A DNA stretch of 64,000 nucleotides, from assembly GCF_014205175.1 (NCBI RefSeq), contig NZ_JACHNA010000001.1, forward strand, positions 496,001 through 560,000, in the 5' to 3' direction. A program made the position numbers and the translations under genes. Position 1 is the stretch's first letter; each line of letters begins with the position of its first letter. This DNA is from Micrococcus cohnii (GTDB taxonomy: Bacteria; Actinomycetota; Actinomycetes; Actinomycetales; Micrococcaceae). Below, in pieces: positions 32,584 through 44,744 of the stretch. Below the pieces are notes generated by a model. That model did not search any database and was not told the origin of the DNA. It was given only the letters and a program-made list of their open reading frames with translations.

Positions 32584-34065
32584 TCAGCGCAGCTGCAGCG
32601 CCGAGTCCGTGGAGGCGCGCACCTGCTCGAGCAGGGCAGGGTCCTCGTTGAGCTTGCGGCCATATGAGGGGACAAGCTCCTCGAGACGGCCCCGCCACGA
32701 GTCCATCTTCGCGGGGAAGCACTGCGCCAGCAGGGTGAACATGATCGGCGCGGCCGTGGAGGCGCCCGGGGAAGCACCCAGCAGGGCGCCGAGCGAACCG
32801 TCGCCGTGCGTGACCAGCTCGGTGCCGAACTGCAGCACGCCGCCCTTCTTCTTGTCCTTCTTCATCACCTGGACGCGCTGGCCGGCGGTGATCAGCTCCC
32901 AGTCGCCGCCCTCGGCCTCCGGGTAGAAGTCGGTGAGCGAGGCGACCTTCTTCTCCTGGGACTTCAGCACCTCGGTGATCAGGTACTTCGTCAGGTCCAT
33001 GTTGTCCTTCGCCACCGCGAGCATCGGCACGATGTTGTGCGGACGGATCGACAGCGGCAGATCCAGGTAGGAGCCGGTCTTCAGGAAGTTCGTGGAGAAC
33101 CCGGCATACGGGCCGAACAGCAGCGAGCGCTTGCCGTCGACGAAGCGGGTGTCCAGGTGCGGCACGGACATCGGCGGCGCGCCCACCGCCGCCTGACCGT
33201 ACACCTTGGCCATGTGCCGGTTCACGACCGACTCATCGGTGCACCGCAGGAACTGGCCCGAGACGGGGAATCCGCCGAAGCCCTTGGCCTCGGGGATGCC
33301 CGCGCCCTGCAGCAGGTGCAGCGCACCGCCGCCGGCGCCGATGAACACGAAGCGGGCGCGGTCGGTGAAGGACTCGCCGGCGGCACGGTTCTTCACCGAG
33401 ACCTCCCAGCGGCCGTCCGCGCCACGTTCGAGGCCGGTCACCTTGTGGCCGAAGCGCACGTCCACGCCCGCGCCGGCCATGTGGGTCACCAGCTGGCGGG
33501 TCAGCGAGCCGAAGTCCACGTCGGTGCCCGAGGTGAACCGGGACGCGGCGAGGCGCTGGCCGTCGTGGCGTCCGTCGATCAGCAGCGGGGCCCACTCACG
33601 GATCGTCTCCGGGTCCTCGGTGTGCTCCATGTCCGCGAACAGGGGATGCGGCTTCATCGCCTCGTGGCGGGCGGCCAAGTAGTCCGCATGGTCGTCGCCC
33701 CACACGAACGACATGTGCGGCAACGGGTTGATGAACGACTTCGGGTCCTTGAGCGTGCCGTCCTTGACCAGCGAGGACCAGAACTGCCGCGAGACCCAGA
33801 ACTGCTCGTTGATGCCCAGCGCCTTCGTCGGGTCGACCGTGCCGTCCGCGCCCCGCGGCGCATAGTTCAGCTCGCACAAGGCCGCGTGGCCGGTGCCGGC
33901 GTTGTTCCACGGGTCCGAGGACTCCAGGCCGGCCTGGTCCAGGTTCTCGTAGAGTGCGATCGACCAGCTCGGCTCCAGCTTCTGCAGCAGGGTGCCGAGG
34001 GTGGCGGACATGATGCCGCCGCCGATCAGGACGACGTCGTGCGTGGCGGTGGACTGCGTGGTCAC
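32584..34065 (-). CDS. mqo: malate:quinone oxidoreductase
   Basis: 493 aa membrane-associated FAD enzyme that oxidises malate to oxaloacetate and reduces quinone. The N-terminal dinucleotide-binding motif is [18 protein letters not shown]. Other family stretches are [47 protein letters not shown] and [20 protein letters not shown] 34065 follows GGAGGG by about 6 nt. A -10 box TACAGT (complement of 34148-34153) would give a leader of about 75 nt. Confidence 0.97.
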   Translation of the reverse strand: MTTQSTATHDVVLIGGGIMSATLGTLLQKLEPSWSIALYENLDQAGLESSDPWNNAGTGHAALCELNYAPRGADGTVDPTKALGINEQFWVSRQFWSSLVKDGTLKDPKSFINPLPHMSFVWGDDHADYLAARHEAMKPHPLFADMEHTEDPETIREWAPLLIDGRHDGQRLAASRFTSGTDVDFGSLTRQLVTHMAGAGVDVRFGHKVTGLERGADGRWEVSVKNRAAGESFTDRARFVFIGAGGGALHLLQGAGIPEAKGFGGFPVSGQFLRCTDESVVNRHMAKVYGQAAVGAPPMSVPHLDTRFVDGKRSLLFGPYAGFSTNFLKTGSYLDLPLSIRPHNIVPMLAVAKDNMDLTKYLITEVLKSQEKKVASLTDFYPEAEGGDWELITAGQRVQVMKKDKKKGGVLQFGTELVTHGDGSLGALLGASPGASTAAPIMFTLLAQCFPAKMDSWRGRLEELVPSYGRKLNEDPALLEQVRASTDSALQLR

Positions 34066-34166
34066 GTTGAACCCTCCGTGCAAGAAGTGTGTGTGCCCGG
34101 CGGGTCCCCGACGGGCGGCAGTGGCGGTCGAGTCCGCCCGGTCCCACACTGTACTACCGCACCGGA

Positions 34167-35846
34167 TCAGCTCAGGCGGATGTCCGCCCAGTGCTCGTCC
34201 AGCTGGGGCGAGGACGGGTAGCGGCCGACCCGCTCTCCGATGGCGACCGCCGAGATCGGGTAGACCAGGGGCAGCACCGGCAGGTCCAGCGAGAGGGAGC
34301 GGACGATCCGGGCGTACGCGGCGCGTCGGTCCTCGTCATCGGCGCCGGCGGCCTCGCGCAGCAGACGCCGCGTCTGCGGGTTGTCGTAGTGGGTCTCCGC
34401 CGTCGACGAGCGACACAGCGGTTCGAGGAAGGCGTGCGCGTCGCGGTAGAGGCCGTCGCGGCTCATCAGGTGCATGGCCCGGCTGCCGCGCTCCAGCACG
34501 GCCCGCAGGTAGTCCTGCGACGGCGGGACCGGGACCGGGACGACGTGCAGACCGATCTTCCCGAGGTCCTCGGCCACCTGCGCGTAGATCTGCTCCGGCT
34601 GCGGCATCGAGGGCCGCCCGGTGCCCGTCGGATACATCAGTTCGAGCGGCTCCTGCTCATAGCCGGCGCGGGAGAGCAGGCGCTTGGCCTCGCCGGGGTG
34701 CACGTCATAGCGCTCGGCGGCCTCCGGGTCCACGCCGAGCGTGGGCGGCACGACGTCATGGGCCAACGCGGTGCCGTCCAGGAAGATCGGGTTGCGGGCG
34801 AGCGCGGGACGATCCACCCCGCGAGCGACGGCCTGACGCACATACAGCGAGCGCATGACCGGATGCGAGAGGTTCATGCCCAGGTACAGCACGGACAGCG
34901 GGTCCCGCTGCAGCACCTGCGCGCCGGTCTCCACGAGCGGACGCAGCTGATCCGGCGTCACGACGTCGATCACGTCCACCTTCCCGCGGCGCAGCTGCCG
35001 CAGTCGTGTGGGGGCGCGACCGAGCGCGTCCACCAGCACGGTCCGCGCGGCCGGCGACTGACCGGTCTGGTCGTTGTGGTGCTCATTGAGCAGGAAGACG
35101 TCGGTGTCGTCAGCCTCGGTCGGCTCACGACCGGCCTGCTTGAGCGTCTTCTCCGCCTCGGAACGGGTGGCCCACCGGTGGGGGCCGGTGCCGATCGGCG
35201 TGCTCGCCGCGCCGTCGTCCTCCCAGCAGCCGGGGGCCAGAATCGCGAACTGCGGAGAGGTCAGCGCCGCCGGCAGGTGCCGCAGCCGGTGGGTGAGGTG
35301 CAACCGCACGGTGTGCCGACCGTGCGCCTCGACCGAGTCGAAGCGGCACTGTCGGTGGTCCGCGGGGGCGCCGAAGACCGTGACGAACGGAGAGCCGATC
35401 TGCTCCGGGCCGCCACTGGAGGTCGAGGCTTCCGCCCAGCGCCGCACGTTCGCGACGACGGCGTCAGCGTCGCAGGCCGTGCCGTCCGAGAAGCGCAGCC
35501 CGTCGTGCAGGACGAACGTATGCTGCCGACCGTCAGCGGAGACCTCGTGGGTGCGCGCCAGCCACGGCCGCGCCGCGCCGGTCTGCGGGTCGATGCCCAG
35601 CAGCGTCTGGCACACCTGGCGCGAGCGCCGGAACACCTCCGTGTCCCAGCTGCGGTACGGGTCGCGTACGGCGGGAGAGTCGGCGGCGCCGATGACCAGC
35701 GCGTTCGACGTACTCGGCGCAGCGGGGCTCGTCGAGGGGGCGGCCGTCTCAGCGGCCGGTCGGCGCAGCTCGTCGGTGCAGCCGGTGAGCGCCGCGGTCA
35801 GCCCGCCGAGGCCGACGCCGAGCGCAGTGCGTCGGTTCAACTCCAC
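34167..35846 (-). CDS. peptide/nickel-type ABC substrate-binding lipoprotein
   Basis: 559 aa, solute-binding family 5. The signal peptide [20 protein letters not shown] has twin Arg and a lipobox ending in Cys23, so the protein is probably Tat-exported and lipid-anchored. A Ser/Thr/Ala/Pro linker follows. Family features are [20 protein letters not shown] and a C-terminal [20 protein letters not shown]. No permease or ATPase genes are adjacent, so the partner is elsewhere. GTG 35846 follows GGAGGAGG. It lies downstream of tRNA-Leu on the same strand. Confidence 0.88.
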   Translation of the reverse strand: MELNRRTALGVGLGGLTAALTGCTDELRRPAAETAAPSTSPAAPSTSNALVIGAADSPAVRDPYRSWDTEVFRRSRQVCQTLLGIDPQTGAARPWLARTHEVSADGRQHTFVLHDGLRFSDGTACDADAVVANVRRWAEASTSSGGPEQIGSPFVTVFGAPADHRQCRFDSVEAHGRHTVRLHLTHRLRHLPAALTSPQFAILAPGCWEDDGAASTPIGTGPHRWATRSEAEKTLKQAGREPTEADDTDVFLLNEHHNDQTGQSPAARTVLVDALGRAPTRLRQLRRGKVDVIDVVTPDQLRPLVETGAQVLQRDPLSVLYLGMNLSHPVMRSLYVRQAVARGVDRPALARNPIFLDGTALAHDVVPPTLGVDPEAAERYDVHPGEAKRLLSRAGYEQEPLELMYPTGTGRPSMPQPEQIYAQVAEDLGKIGLHVVPVPVPPSQDYLRAVLERGSRAMHLMSRDGLYRDAHAFLEPLCRSSTAETHYDNPQTRRLLREAAGADDEDRRAAYARIVRSLSLDLPVLPLVYPISAVAIGERVGRYPSSPQLDEHWADIRLS

Positions 35847-35898
35847 GTGGTGTGCCCTCCTCCGGGACGCCGCCCCCGGACGTCGGGCGGCACAGATG

Positions 35899-35980
<82 letters not shown>

Positions 35981-36030
35981 GTGGCGTGCGCACGCGTCCC
36001 AGCCGCGGCCGGTGAGTCGCACGGCGCCAC

Positions 36031-36036
36031 AGTCTA
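36031..36036 (-). promoter_or_regulatory. -10 box for tRNA-Leu
   Basis: TAGACT on the minus strand, 50 nt before the tRNA-Leu 5' end. It has the same form as the leaderless-gene boxes in the window. No convincing -35 element is visible. Confidence 0.45.
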
Positions 36037-36085
36037 TCCGCCCGCGCAGCCTCCGGGCGCAGGGCGCGGCATCACCCCGGCTGGC

Positions 36086-36565
36086 TCAGACGCCCAACGC
36101 GCGGCGCAGTCGCTCGACGTGGCCGGTCGCCTTCACGTTGTACTGGGCCAGCTCGACCGTGCCGTCGGGGGCCACGACGATCGTCGAGCGGATCAGGCCC
36201 TCGTAGACCCTGCCGTAGTTCTTCTTCTCGCCCCAGGCGCCGTAGGCGGCCGCGACTGCGTGGTCTTCGTCCGAGAGCAGCGGGAACGTGAGCGACTCCT
36301 TCTCCGCGAACCGGATGATCTTGCCGATCGGGTCGGGGGAGATGCCGAGCACGACGTAGCCGGCGGCCGAGAGCGACGCCAGAGAGTCGCGGAAGTCGCA
36401 GGCCTGCGTGGTGCAGCCCGGCGTCGAGGCGGCGGGATAGAAATACACGATCACGTGCTTGCCGGCGTAGTCGCGCAGCGAGACCGGACGGCCGTCCTGG
36501 TCCTGCAGGGTGAAGGCGGGGGCGGTATCGCCGACGGCGAGGCGAGTGGCGGGGTTCTCAGTCAT
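36086..36565 (-). CDS. bcp: thiol peroxidase (peroxiredoxin Q/BCP)
   Basis: 159 aa. It reduces hydrogen peroxide and organic peroxides using thioredoxin. The active-site motif YFYPAASTPGCTTQACDFRD carries the peroxidatic Cys and, five residues later, the resolving Cys of the BCP alpha-2 type. ATG 36565 is chosen because the -10 box TACAGT on the minus strand ends 7 nt before it. A start three codons earlier would overlap that box. Confidence 0.94.
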   Translation of the reverse strand: MTENPATRLAVGDTAPAFTLQDQDGRPVSLRDYAGKHVIVYFYPAASTPGCTTQACDFRDSLASLSAAGYVVLGISPDPIGKIIRFAEKESLTFPLLSDEDHAVAAAYGAWGEKKNYGRVYEGLIRSTIVVAPDGTVELAQYNVKATGHVERLRRALGV

Positions 36566-36659
36566 GGGCACCACTGTAGAGGCGGGAGGAGCGAGCGCCC
36601 CGACCCCGGTGTGATGTTCCCCTCAGGGCGAAGGGTGCACGCCCGACGGTGCGCATACA

Positions 36660-36693
36660 GGAAGCCCCGTCGCCGAGCGGCGACGGGGCTTCC
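36660..36693 (-). terminator. terminator of tRNA-Lys
   Basis: Perfect 15-bp inverted repeat (36660-36674 and 36679-36693) with a 4-nt loop, 6 nt after the 3' end of tRNA-Lys on the minus strand. It is followed by TGTAT. It also lies between tRNA-Lys and bcp. Confidence 0.85.
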
Positions 36694-36699
36694 GAATCG

Positions 36700-36772
36700 T
36701 GCACCCCCCGGGACTCGAACCCGGAACCTGCTGATTAAGAGTCAGATGCTCTGCCAGTTGAGCTAGAGGTGC
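36700..36772 (-). tRNA. tRNA-Lys (anticodon CUU)
   Basis: 73 nt. The acceptor arms GCACCTC and GGGGTGC pair with one wobble at the inner end. The anticodon loop CTCTTAA gives CUU, which reads AAG. The T-arm is CCGGGTTCGAGTCCCGG. CCA is not encoded. A 13-nt palindrome GAGCGAATCGCTC lies in the upstream leader at 36800-36812. Confidence 0.96.
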
Positions 36773-36831
36773 AGGCGTTGACCAGAGCGGATCGCCAAGG
36801 AGCGAATCGCTCTGTGCAACGAGTGAAAACC

Positions 36832-37299
36832 TTAGCAGGACTTCTCGGCCATGTCCAAATCGGGGTAGAGGTCGTCGAGCTCGTCCATGAACTCGGACAT
36901 GAACCGATGGAAGTCCTCGGCGTCCTCGCCCTGGTCCAGTTGGGCCATCCCGGAGTCGCTGAGGGGGCCGACATGCACGGTCGTGGCGGGGGAGACCTCG
37001 AACCACGTGCGGAATCCGGTCACGGACTCCACCTGGTACCCGCTGCCGGTGTCCGTCACGGTCGCCACGTTGTGGAAGTCCACCACGACGATGTCGTCGG
37101 CGCCGGTCGCCTGCGCGAGATCGCGCCGCTGCACGTCGACGGGGCACAGGACCAGCTCGCGCGGGGCGCGTCGATATCCGATCACGTACGGGGTGGCGCT
37201 GCCGGAGGGCTGGGCGAAGACCAGGTTGTAGTCGCCGTGGTTCATCACCTTGCGATCGAAGGCGCCGCGCAGCCGCCGCTGCAGAGAGTCGGAGTCCAT
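36832..37299 (-). CDS. hypothetical protein
   Basis: 155 aa, not recognised. It has no signal peptide or membrane segment. The N-terminal half is mixed (MNHGDYNLVFAQPSG, then TPYVIGYRRAPRELVLCPVD), the C-terminal end very acidic (DQGEDAEDFHRFMSEFMDEL). It looks like a soluble alpha/beta protein of unknown role. A -10 box TAGATT (complement of 37306-37311) lies 6 nt before the ATG, which supports real expression. It ends 60 nt before tRNA-Lys on the same strand. Confidence 0.75.
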   Translation of the reverse strand: MDSDSLQRRLRGAFDRKVMNHGDYNLVFAQPSGSATPYVIGYRRAPRELVLCPVDVQRRDLAQATGADDIVVVDFHNVATVTDTGSGYQVESVTGFRTWFEVSPATTVHVGPLSDSGMAQLDQGEDAEDFHRFMSEFMDELDDLYPDLDMAEKSC

Positions 37300-37474
37300 A
37301 CCGTCAATCTACGTGTCGAAGGTCTCATGGGGCGACTCGGTCGGTCTCGAGCGGATCACGATTTGCGGAGCTGATCCGACGGGGTGGACCGAGCAGCGGC
37401 TCGCGTTCCGACCAGGGTGTCCGCGATGTGAAACGGTTCGCCCGTGGCTGTGACCGGCGCCCTACCATGCGGAC

Positions 37475-39217
37475 ATGGACGCAGAGGCACAGCAGACCCC
37501 CGACACCACGCGCGAGAGCCGGCATGCGGCGGCCGACATGAAGCCCCGCTCCCGCGAGGTCACCGACGGGATCGCCCGGGCCCCGGCACGCGGCATGCTG
37601 CGCGCCGTCGGCATGGGCGACGAGGACTTCAACAAGGCCCAGATCGGCATCGCCTCGTCTTGGAACGAGGTCACCCCCTGCAACCTCTCCCTCGACCGCC
37701 TCGCGCAGGCCTCGAAGGAGGGCGTTCACGCCGCCGGGGCCTTCCCCCTGCAGTTCGGCACGGTCTCGGTGTCCGACGGCATCTCGATGGGACACGAGGG
37801 CATGCACTTCTCGCTCGTGTCCCGTGAGGTGATCGCCGACTCGGTCGAGACCGTCATGATGGCCGAGCGCCTCGACGGCTCGGTGCTGCTGGCCGGGTGC
37901 GACAAGTCCCTGCCCGGCATGCTCATGGCCGCCGCCCGCCTCGATCTGGCGAGTGTGTTCGTCTACGCCGGATCGATCATGCCCGGGGTCGCCCGCCTCG
38001 GCGACGGCACCGAGAGGCAGGTGACGATCATCGACGCCTTCGAAGCCGTCGGCGCGTGCGCCCGGGGTCTGATGAGCGAGGACGACCTCACCCGGATCGA
38101 GAAGTCCATCGCTCCGGGAGAGGGCGCGTGCGGCGGCATGTACACCGCCAACACGATGGCCTCGATCGGCGAGGCCCTGGGCATGTCCCTGCCCGGCTCG
38201 GCGGCGGCGCCGTCGGCCGACCGCCGCCGCGACGCGATCGCGCGCCGCTCGGGTGAGGCCGTCGTCGAGCTGATCCGGCAGGGCATCACCAGCCGCGACA
38301 TCCTGACCCCACCGGCCTTCGAGAACGCGATCGCCGTGACCATGGCCTTCGGCGGCTCGACCAACGCCGTGCTGCACCTGCTCGCGATCGCCCGCGAGGC
38401 CGGCGTCGACCTGCGCCTGGCCGACTTCAACCGGATCGCCGACCGCGTGCCGCACATCGCGGACCTGAAGCCGTACGGCCAGCACGTCATGACCGACGTC
38501 GACCGCGTCGGCGGCGTGCCCGTGCTCATGAAGGCCCTGCTCGAGGAGGGGTTGCTGCACGGTGACGCGCTGACGGTCACCGGGCACACCCTCGCCGAGA
38601 ACCTGGCCGAGCTGGACCCGGACCCGGTGGACGGGACGGTCATCCGGCGCATGGACGAGCCGATGCACCCCAACGGCGGCATCGCCGTGCTGCACGGTTC
38701 CCTGGCGCCCGAGGGTGCCGTGGTGAAGTCCGCCGGCTTCGACGCCGACGTGTTCGAGGGAACCGCCCGCGTGTTCGACCGCGAACAGGCCGCCATGGAC
38801 GCGTTGCAGGCCGGCGCCATCACCGCCGGTGACGTCGTCGTGATCCGCTACGAAGGCCCGCGCGGCGGGCCCGGCATGCGCGAGATGCTGGCGATCACCG
38901 GCGCCATCAAGGGCGCGGGACTGGGCCGCGACGTGCTGCTGCTCACCGACGGACGCTTCTCCGGCGGCACGACGGGCCTGTGCATCGGCCACGTCGCGCC
39001 CGAGGCGGTCGACGGCGGACCGATCGGGCTCGTCGAGAACGGCGACCGCGTCCGCGTGGACATCGGCCGCCGTTCGATCGACCTGCTCGTGGAGGAGGCC
39101 GAACTGACCCGCCGCCGCGAGCGGTTCGAGCCGCTGCCGCCGCTGTTCACCACCGGCGTGCTCGGCAAATACGCCAAGCTCGTGCACTCCGCGGCCGAGG
39201 GGGCCCACCTCGGCTGA
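37475..39217 (+). CDS. ilvD: dihydroxy-acid dehydratase
   Basis: 580 aa Fe-S enzyme of valine and isoleucine synthesis. Cluster and active-site motifs are [35 protein letters not shown] and [11 protein letters not shown]. The -10 box TACCAT (37463-37468) ends 6 nt before the ATG, so there is no leader that could carry an attenuator. It heads the ilv group; ilvB follows after 109 nt. Confidence 0.97.
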   Translation: MDAEAQQTPDTTRESRHAAADMKPRSREVTDGIARAPARGMLRAVGMGDEDFNKAQIGIASSWNEVTPCNLSLDRLAQASKEGVHAAGAFPLQFGTVSVSDGISMGHEGMHFSLVSREVIADSVETVMMAERLDGSVLLAGCDKSLPGMLMAAARLDLASVFVYAGSIMPGVARLGDGTERQVTIIDAFEAVGACARGLMSEDDLTRIEKSIAPGEGACGGMYTANTMASIGEALGMSLPGSAAAPSADRRRDAIARRSGEAVVELIRQGITSRDILTPPAFENAIAVTMAFGGSTNAVLHLLAIAREAGVDLRLADFNRIADRVPHIADLKPYGQHVMTDVDRVGGVPVLMKALLEEGLLHGDALTVTGHTLAENLAELDPDPVDGTVIRRMDEPMHPNGGIAVLHGSLAPEGAVVKSAGFDADVFEGTARVFDREQAAMDALQAGAITAGDVVVIRYEGPRGGPGMREMLAITGAIKGAGLGRDVLLLTDGRFSGGTTGLCIGHVAPEAVDGGPIGLVENGDRVRVDIGRRSIDLLVEEAELTRRRERFEPLPPLFTTGVLGKYAKLVHSAAEGAHLG

Positions 39218-39326
39218 ACCGCCGGGGCCCGCGGGCCCACCGGCACCCACCGCACGGAACCACCGACGTACCCGTCCTCGCCGGCGCGTCCTGCCGGCCC
39301 GCGGACACCGACCGAAGAGGTGCACC

Positions 39327-41114
39327 ATGACCACGCCCATGACCGAGACCGCAGAGGCGGCTGAGCCGCGCACGAGCATCACCGGTTCCGAGGCCATCGT
39401 CCGCTCGCTCGAGAGCCTGGGCGTCACGGAGGTCTTCGGGCTGCCCGGCGGTGCGATCCTGCCGACCTACGACCCGCTCATGGACTCGCAGACCATCCGG
39501 CACGTGCTGGTGCGCCATGAGCAGGCCGCCGGCCACGCGGCGCAGGGCTATCACCTGGCCACGGGGCGCCCCGGTGTCGCACTGGCCACCTCCGGCCCCG
39601 GGGCGACGAACCTCGTCACCGCGATCGCCGACGCGCACATGGACTCGCAGGCCGTCGTGTTCGTCACGGGCCAGGTCGCCTCGAGCGCGATCGGCAGCGA
39701 CGCCTTCCAGGAGGCGGACATCGTCGGCATCACCATGCCGATCACGAAGCACTCCCGCCTGGTCACCGACGCCACGCAGATCCCCGGGGCGCTCGCCGAG
39801 GCGTTCCACATCGCCTCCACCGGCCGTCCCGGACCGGTGCTCGTGGACGTCACCAAGGACGCGCAGAACGGTTCCCTCGACTTCGCGTGGCCGCCCGTCG
39901 TGGAGCTGCCCGGCTACCGCCCGGTGACGCAGGGGCACCCCAAGCAGATCGCGGCCGCCGTGGATCTGATGCGCGCGAGCCGACGCCCGGTGCTGTACGT
40001 CGGCGGCGGCGTCGCGCGGGCCGACGCGTCCGAGCAGCTGCGCGCGCTCGCCGAGCGCACCGGCTTCCCCGTCGTGACCACCCTGACCGCCCGCGGGGTG
40101 TTCCCGGACTCGCACCCGCAGCACCTGGGCATGCCCGGCATGCACGGCTCGGTGGCGGCGGTGTCGGCGCTGCAGCAGGCGGACCTGCTGGTGGCGCTCG
40201 GGGCGCGCTTCGACGACCGGGTCACCGGCCAGATCGACTCCTTCGCCCCCGGGGCGCAGGTGATCCACGTGGACATCGACCCGGCGGAGATCTCGAAGAA
40301 CCGCCTGGCGGATGTGCCGATCGTCGGTGACGTCGGGCGGGTCATGCAGGCACTCGTGGCTCGGCTGGACTCCGAGGGCGACGGGGCGGAGCTCACCGAC
40401 TGGTGGGCCGTGCTGGATCGAATGCGCTCGACCTATCCGCTGGGTTACACGCCCACCGAGGACGGGCTGCTCGCGCCGCAGCACGTCATCGAGCGCCTCA
40501 GTGCGCTGACCGGCCCCGAGGCCGTGTACGCGGCCGGTGTCGGACAGCACCAGATGTGGTCGGCGCAGTTCGTCCGGTACGAGCGGCCTCGCCAGTGGCT
40601 GAACTCGGCCGGCTTGGGGACGATGGGCTATGCCGTGCCCGCCGCGATGGGCGCCAAGGTCGGCCAGCCCGAACGCGTCGTCTGGGCGATCGACGGGGAC
40701 GGCTGCTTCCAGATGACCAACCAGGAGCTGGCCACATGCGTCATCAACGACATCCCCATCAAGGTCGCCGTGATCAACAACTCCTCGCTCGGCATGGTGC
40801 GCCAGTGGCAGACCCTGTTCTACGACGGCCGCTACTCGAACACGGATCTGGACACCGGCCACGGCACCCGGCGCGTCCCGGACTTCGTCACGCTCGCGGA
40901 CGCCTACGGGGCCCTCGGGCTGCGCTGCGAGCGGGAGGAGGACCTTGACGCGACGATCCGACGGGCGCTCGAGGTGAACGATCGTCCCGTCGTGGTCGAC
41001 TTCGTGGTCTCGCGCGATGCCATGGTGTGGCCCATGGTGCCCGCCGGCGTGAGCAACGACGCGATCCAGGTGGCCCGCGGCCTGACCCCGGACTTCACCG
41101 ATGAACAGGAGTGA
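39327..41114 (+). CDS. ilvB: acetolactate synthase large subunit
   Basis: 595 aa TPP enzyme, the first common step of branched-chain synthesis. The catalytic Glu lies in [14 protein letters not shown]. The TPP/Mg site is [18 protein letters not shown] with [14 protein letters not shown]. An N-terminal tail of 17 residues precedes the fold. The ATG follows AAGAGG. The 109-nt gap to ilvD is GC-rich and shows palindromes but no clear promoter. Confidence 0.97.
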   Translation: MTTPMTETAEAAEPRTSITGSEAIVRSLESLGVTEVFGLPGGAILPTYDPLMDSQTIRHVLVRHEQAAGHAAQGYHLATGRPGVALATSGPGATNLVTAIADAHMDSQAVVFVTGQVASSAIGSDAFQEADIVGITMPITKHSRLVTDATQIPGALAEAFHIASTGRPGPVLVDVTKDAQNGSLDFAWPPVVELPGYRPVTQGHPKQIAAAVDLMRASRRPVLYVGGGVARADASEQLRALAERTGFPVVTTLTARGVFPDSHPQHLGMPGMHGSVAAVSALQQADLLVALGARFDDRVTGQIDSFAPGAQVIHVDIDPAEISKNRLADVPIVGDVGRVMQALVARLDSEGDGAELTDWWAVLDRMRSTYPLGYTPTEDGLLAPQHVIERLSALTGPEAVYAAGVGQHQMWSAQFVRYERPRQWLNSAGLGTMGYAVPAAMGAKVGQPERVVWAIDGDGCFQMTNQELATCVINDIPIKVAVINNSSLGMVRQWQTLFYDGRYSNTDLDTGHGTRRVPDFVTLADAYGALGLRCEREEDLDATIRRALEVNDRPVVVDFVVSRDAMVWPMVPAGVSNDAIQVARGLTPDFTDEQE

Positions 41115-41118
41115 GCCG

Positions 41119-41760
41119 ATGAGCCAGCACCAGAGTCAGAACCGGCCGTCCGCCCCGGGCCACCGTTCGACGCAGGGCCCGCGTCCGACGCAGGGTCCTG
41201 GGCACGGCCGCATCGTCGAGCAGCGCGCGGCCGCCGGGCCCGTGCGACGTCACACCCTGTCCGTGCTGGTGCAGGACGTCCCCGGCGTGCTGACCCGCGT
41301 GGCCGGCCTGTTCGCCCGCCGCGCGTTCAACATCCACTCGCTCGCGGTGGGCGTCACCGAGGTGCCGGGCCTGTCCCGCATCACGGTCGTCGTCGAGGCC
41401 GACGAGCGCCTGCTCGAACAGGTCACGAAGCAGCTGCACAAGCTGATCAACGTGCTTAAGGTCGTCGAGCTGCCCGACGCCTCCTCCGTCCAGCGCGACC
41501 ACCTGCTGGTCAAGGTCCGCACCGACTCGACCACACGCCCGCTCGTGGTTCAGGCCGCCGAGCTGTTCCGCGCCGGCGTCGTCGACGTGGCGCCCGGCTC
41601 GCTGACCCTCGAGGCCACCGGTTCGGCCGACAAGCTCAACGCCCTGCTGGCCATGCTCGAGCCCTACGGCGTGACGGAACTCGTGCGCTCCGGCACGCTG
41701 GGCCTGGCACGAGGCTCGAAGTCGCTGACCGACCGGGCCGGGCAACGTGGGTCCGCATGA
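41119..41760 (+). CDS. ilvN: acetolactate synthase small (regulatory) subunit
   Basis: 213 aa. The ACT domain that binds the feedback inhibitor valine starts at about residue 38 ([20 protein letters not shown], then [17 protein letters not shown]). A disordered Gln/Pro-rich N-terminus of about 35 residues is longer than usual. ATG 41119 is chosen because AGGAG lies about 8 nt before it; an earlier ATG at 41101 would lie inside ilvB. Confidence 0.95.
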   Translation: MSQHQSQNRPSAPGHRSTQGPRPTQGPGHGRIVEQRAAAGPVRRHTLSVLVQDVPGVLTRVAGLFARRAFNIHSLAVGVTEVPGLSRITVVVEADERLLEQVTKQLHKLINVLKVVELPDASSVQRDHLLVKVRTDSTTRPLVVQAAELFRAGVVDVAPGSLTLEATGSADKLNALLAMLEPYGVTELVRSGTLGLARGSKSLTDRAGQRGSA

Positions 41761-41854
41761 GGCGGACCTGGCCGGCACCCGAACAGATCCCAGCCCAGAA
41801 TCGACCAGTCCAGAACTGACCAGTCCAGACCGTCACTACCGAAGGAGCATCACC

Positions 41855-42886
41855 ATGACCGCCACGACGTTCTACGATTCCGACGCGGACCTGTCCCTGA
41901 TCCAGGGCCGCACCGTCGCCGTCATCGGCTACGGCTCGCAGGGCCACGCGCACGCGCTGTCCCTGCGCGACTGCGGCGTCGACGTCCGCGTGGGCCTGGC
42001 CGAGGGCTCGTCCTCGCGGACCAAGGCCGAGGCCGAGGGGCTGCGCGTGGTGGACGTCGCGACCGCCGCCGCCGAGGCCGACCTCATCATGATCCTGGTG
42101 CCCGACCAGGTGCAGGCCGAGGTCTACGACCGCGCCATCGCCGCCAACCTGCAGGACGGCGACGCGCTGTTCTTCGCCCACGGATTCAACGTGCGCTACG
42201 GCTACATCACCGCCCCCGACGGCGTGGACGTGGCGCTGGTCGCGCCGAAGGGCCCGGGCCACGTGGTGCGCCGCGAGTTCGAGGCCGGTCGCGGTGTCCC
42301 GGCGCTCGTCGCCGTCGAACAGGACGCCTCGGGTCAGGCCCGTGACCTCGCCCTCGCCTACGCCAAGGGTATCGGCGGCACCCGTGCCGGCGTCATCGAG
42401 ACGACCTTCACGGAGGAGACCGAGTCGGATCTGTTCGGTGAGCAGGCCGTGCTCTGCGGCGGCGCCTCGCAGCTGGTCCAGTACGGCTTCGAGACTCTCG
42501 TCGAGGCCGGTTACCAGCCGGAGATCGCCTATTTCGAGGTGCTGCACGAGCTCAAGCTGATCGTGGACCTGATGGTGGAAGGCGGCCTGGCCAAGCAGCG
42601 CTGGTCGATCTCGGACACGGCCGAGTTCGGCGACTACGTCTCCGGTCCCCGCGTGATCGACCCGCGCGTGAAGGAGAACATGAAGGCCGTGCTGGGCGAC
42701 ATCCAGAGCGGCGCCTTCGCGCGGCGCTTCATGGACGACCAGAAGGCCGGGGCACCGGAGTTCGCGCGGCTGCGCCGGCAGGCCGAACAGCACCCGATCG
42801 AACAGACCGGCCGCCACCTGCGTCAGATGTTCGCGTGGCTCAAGGACTCCGACGACGACTACACCGAAGGCACCGCCGCGCGCTGA
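41855..42886 (+). CDS. ilvC: ketol-acid reductoisomerase
   Basis: 343 aa class I enzyme. The NADPH site is [20 protein letters not shown]. Metal-binding residues lie in [12 protein letters not shown] and the C-terminal [13 protein letters not shown]. The GAAGGAG site 7 nt before ATG 41855 fixes the start. Just upstream (41802-41829) a 12-nt block GACCAGTCCAGA occurs twice. A GC-rich hairpin region follows in the 141-nt gap before metG. Confidence 0.97.
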   Translation: MTATTFYDSDADLSLIQGRTVAVIGYGSQGHAHALSLRDCGVDVRVGLAEGSSSRTKAEAEGLRVVDVATAAAEADLIMILVPDQVQAEVYDRAIAANLQDGDALFFAHGFNVRYGYITAPDGVDVALVAPKGPGHVVRREFEAGRGVPALVAVEQDASGQARDLALAYAKGIGGTRAGVIETTFTEETESDLFGEQAVLCGGASQLVQYGFETLVEAGYQPEIAYFEVLHELKLIVDLMVEGGLAKQRWSISDTAEFGDYVSGPRVIDPRVKENMKAVLGDIQSGAFARRFMDDQKAGAPEFARLRRQAEQHPIEQTGRHLRQMFAWLKDSDDDYTEGTAAR

Positions 42887-43027
42887 GACCGCCACCGGTA
42901 GCGTCCTCGAACGGCGCCGCCCCGCCGCCGCGTCGGCACGGGGCGGTGCCGAGCGGGGGTCGCTCACGCCCGTTCGGGCGCGCCCCACGCACGGCCGGGG
43001 CGCGGGCGCGACGGTAGACTCGCGCGG

Positions 43028-44647
43028 GTGATGCAGACGCGCGAACCCTTCTACGTGACCACGGCCATCCACTACCCGAACGGCGAGCCGCATATCGGCC
43101 ACGCCTACGAGATGGTGGGCGCCGATGCGCTCGCGCGCTTCATGCGTCTGGACGACCGCGACGTGTTCTTCCTGACCGGGACCGATGAGCACGGCCAGAA
43201 GATGGCGCAGACCGCCGAGCGGGAGGGCGTCACCGCCCTGGAGCTGGCGACGCGCAACTCCGCGGCCTTCCGGCACATGGACGAGCAGGTCCTGCAGGTC
43301 AGCCATGACCGGTTCATCCGCACCACTGACGCGGACCACGCCGAGGCGGCCCGCGAAATCTGGCGGCGCATGGAGGCGAACGGCGACATCTACCTCGACC
43401 GCTACGCTGGGTGGTACTCTGTGCGCGACGAGCGCTTCTTCGCCGACGAGGAGACCGAGGTCGGCGAGGACGGGGTCCGTCGGGCCGTCGAAACCGGCAC
43501 CGAGGTGTCCTGGACGGAGGAGGAGTCCTACTTCTTCCGCCTGTCGAAGTACCAGGGGCCGCTGCTGCGTTTCTATGAGCAGCACCCGGAGTTCGCGGCG
43601 CCGCGCACCCGCTTCAACGAGGTCATCCGTTTCGTGGAGTCCGGTCTGCAGGACCTGTCGATCTCCCGCACCAGCTTCGACTGGGGCATCGACGTGCCCG
43701 CGCCGCAGCACGCCGAGACGGGGCGCAGCGCCGCCGAGCACGTGATGTACGTGTGGGTGGACGCGCTGACGAACTACCTGACCGGCGTCGGCTTCCCGGA
43801 CGAGGCCTCAGCGTCGTTCCGCCGCTACTGGCCGGCCGATGTGCACGTGATCGGCAAGGACATCTCCCGCTTCCACTGCGTGTTCTGGCCCGCGTTCCTC
43901 ATGTCGGCTGGCATCGCCGCGCCGAAGCGCGTCATGATCCACGGCTTCCTGAACAACAACGGCGAGAAGATGTCCAAGTCGCTGGGCAATGTCGTCGCGC
44001 CGGCCGAGTGGGTCGAGCGCTACGGGCTCGATGCCGTGCGGTTCTTCCTCTTGCGCGAGTTCCCGTTCGGCCAGGACGGCTCCTACAGCCACGACGCGGT
44101 CGTCGGGCGCAAGAACGCGGACCTGGCGAACAACCTGGGCAACCTCGCCCAGCGCTCGCTGTCGATGGCGTTCAAGAACTGCGACGCCGCCGTGCCCGAG
44201 CCCGGTCAGCTGCAGGAGGCGGACCGGCAGATCCTCGCGCAGGTCGACGCGCTGCTCGGGCACGCCCGCGCCCACTACGCCGTGCAGGACTTCCACGGCA
44301 GTCTCGAGGAGACCTGGCGCGTGCTCGGTGAGGTCAACGCGTACTTCGCCGACCAGGCGCCGTGGGTGCTGCGCAAGACCGACGAGCCGCGCATGCGCAC
44401 CGTGCTGTACGTGACTCTGCAGGCCGTGCGTCGAGTGGCGTTGCTGGTCCAGCCCGTGATGCCCGGCTCCGCCTCGCGTCTGCTCGATCTGCTGGGCGTG
44501 CCCGCCGCGGGCGACGCGGGCCGCACCGCCGCCTCGGGGCAGGGGCCCCGGTCCTTCGCCGCGTTCCATGACGACCTGCAGCCCGGCGCGGCGCTGCCCA
44601 AGCCCACGGGCGTGTTCCCGCGCCATGAGGAGCCGGCCGAGGGCTGA
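43028..44647 (+). CDS. metG: methionyl-tRNA synthetase
   Basis: 539 aa. The HIGH motif is in [14 protein letters not shown] and the KMSKS motif in [13 protein letters not shown]. The zinc-knuckle Cys residues of the longer form are absent, and there is no C-terminal tRNA-binding appendix, as in actinobacteria. The start is taken as GTG 43028, because the -10 box TAGACT (43015-43020) ends 7 nt before it; the ATG right after (43031) would give a 10-nt spacing. Confidence 0.95.
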   Translation: MMQTREPFYVTTAIHYPNGEPHIGHAYEMVGADALARFMRLDDRDVFFLTGTDEHGQKMAQTAEREGVTALELATRNSAAFRHMDEQVLQVSHDRFIRTTDADHAEAAREIWRRMEANGDIYLDRYAGWYSVRDERFFADEETEVGEDGVRRAVETGTEVSWTEEESYFFRLSKYQGPLLRFYEQHPEFAAPRTRFNEVIRFVESGLQDLSISRTSFDWGIDVPAPQHAETGRSAAEHVMYVWVDALTNYLTGVGFPDEASASFRRYWPADVHVIGKDISRFHCVFWPAFLMSAGIAAPKRVMIHGFLNNNGEKMSKSLGNVVAPAEWVERYGLDAVRFFLLREFPFGQDGSYSHDAVVGRKNADLANNLGNLAQRSLSMAFKNCDAAVPEPGQLQEADRQILAQVDALLGHARAHYAVQDFHGSLEETWRVLGEVNAYFADQAPWVLRKTDEPRMRTVLYVTLQAVRRVALLVQPVMPGSASRLLDLLGVPAAGDAGRTAASGQGPRSFAAFHDDLQPGAALPKPTGVFPRHEEPAEG

Positions 44648-44744
44648 TCTGCCGGCGGTGGCGCCGCCGCGCCGTCGTCCACCATGTGGATGGCGTTGTC
44701 CAGATGATGGCCGGCCCTCGCGAGTTCCGCCTAGCCTGCGAGGC

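Noticed and set aside
39225-39238. Palindrome GGGCCCGCGGGCCC after ilvD
   Set aside because: It has no loop and cannot form a terminator hairpin by itself; likely a product of GC content.
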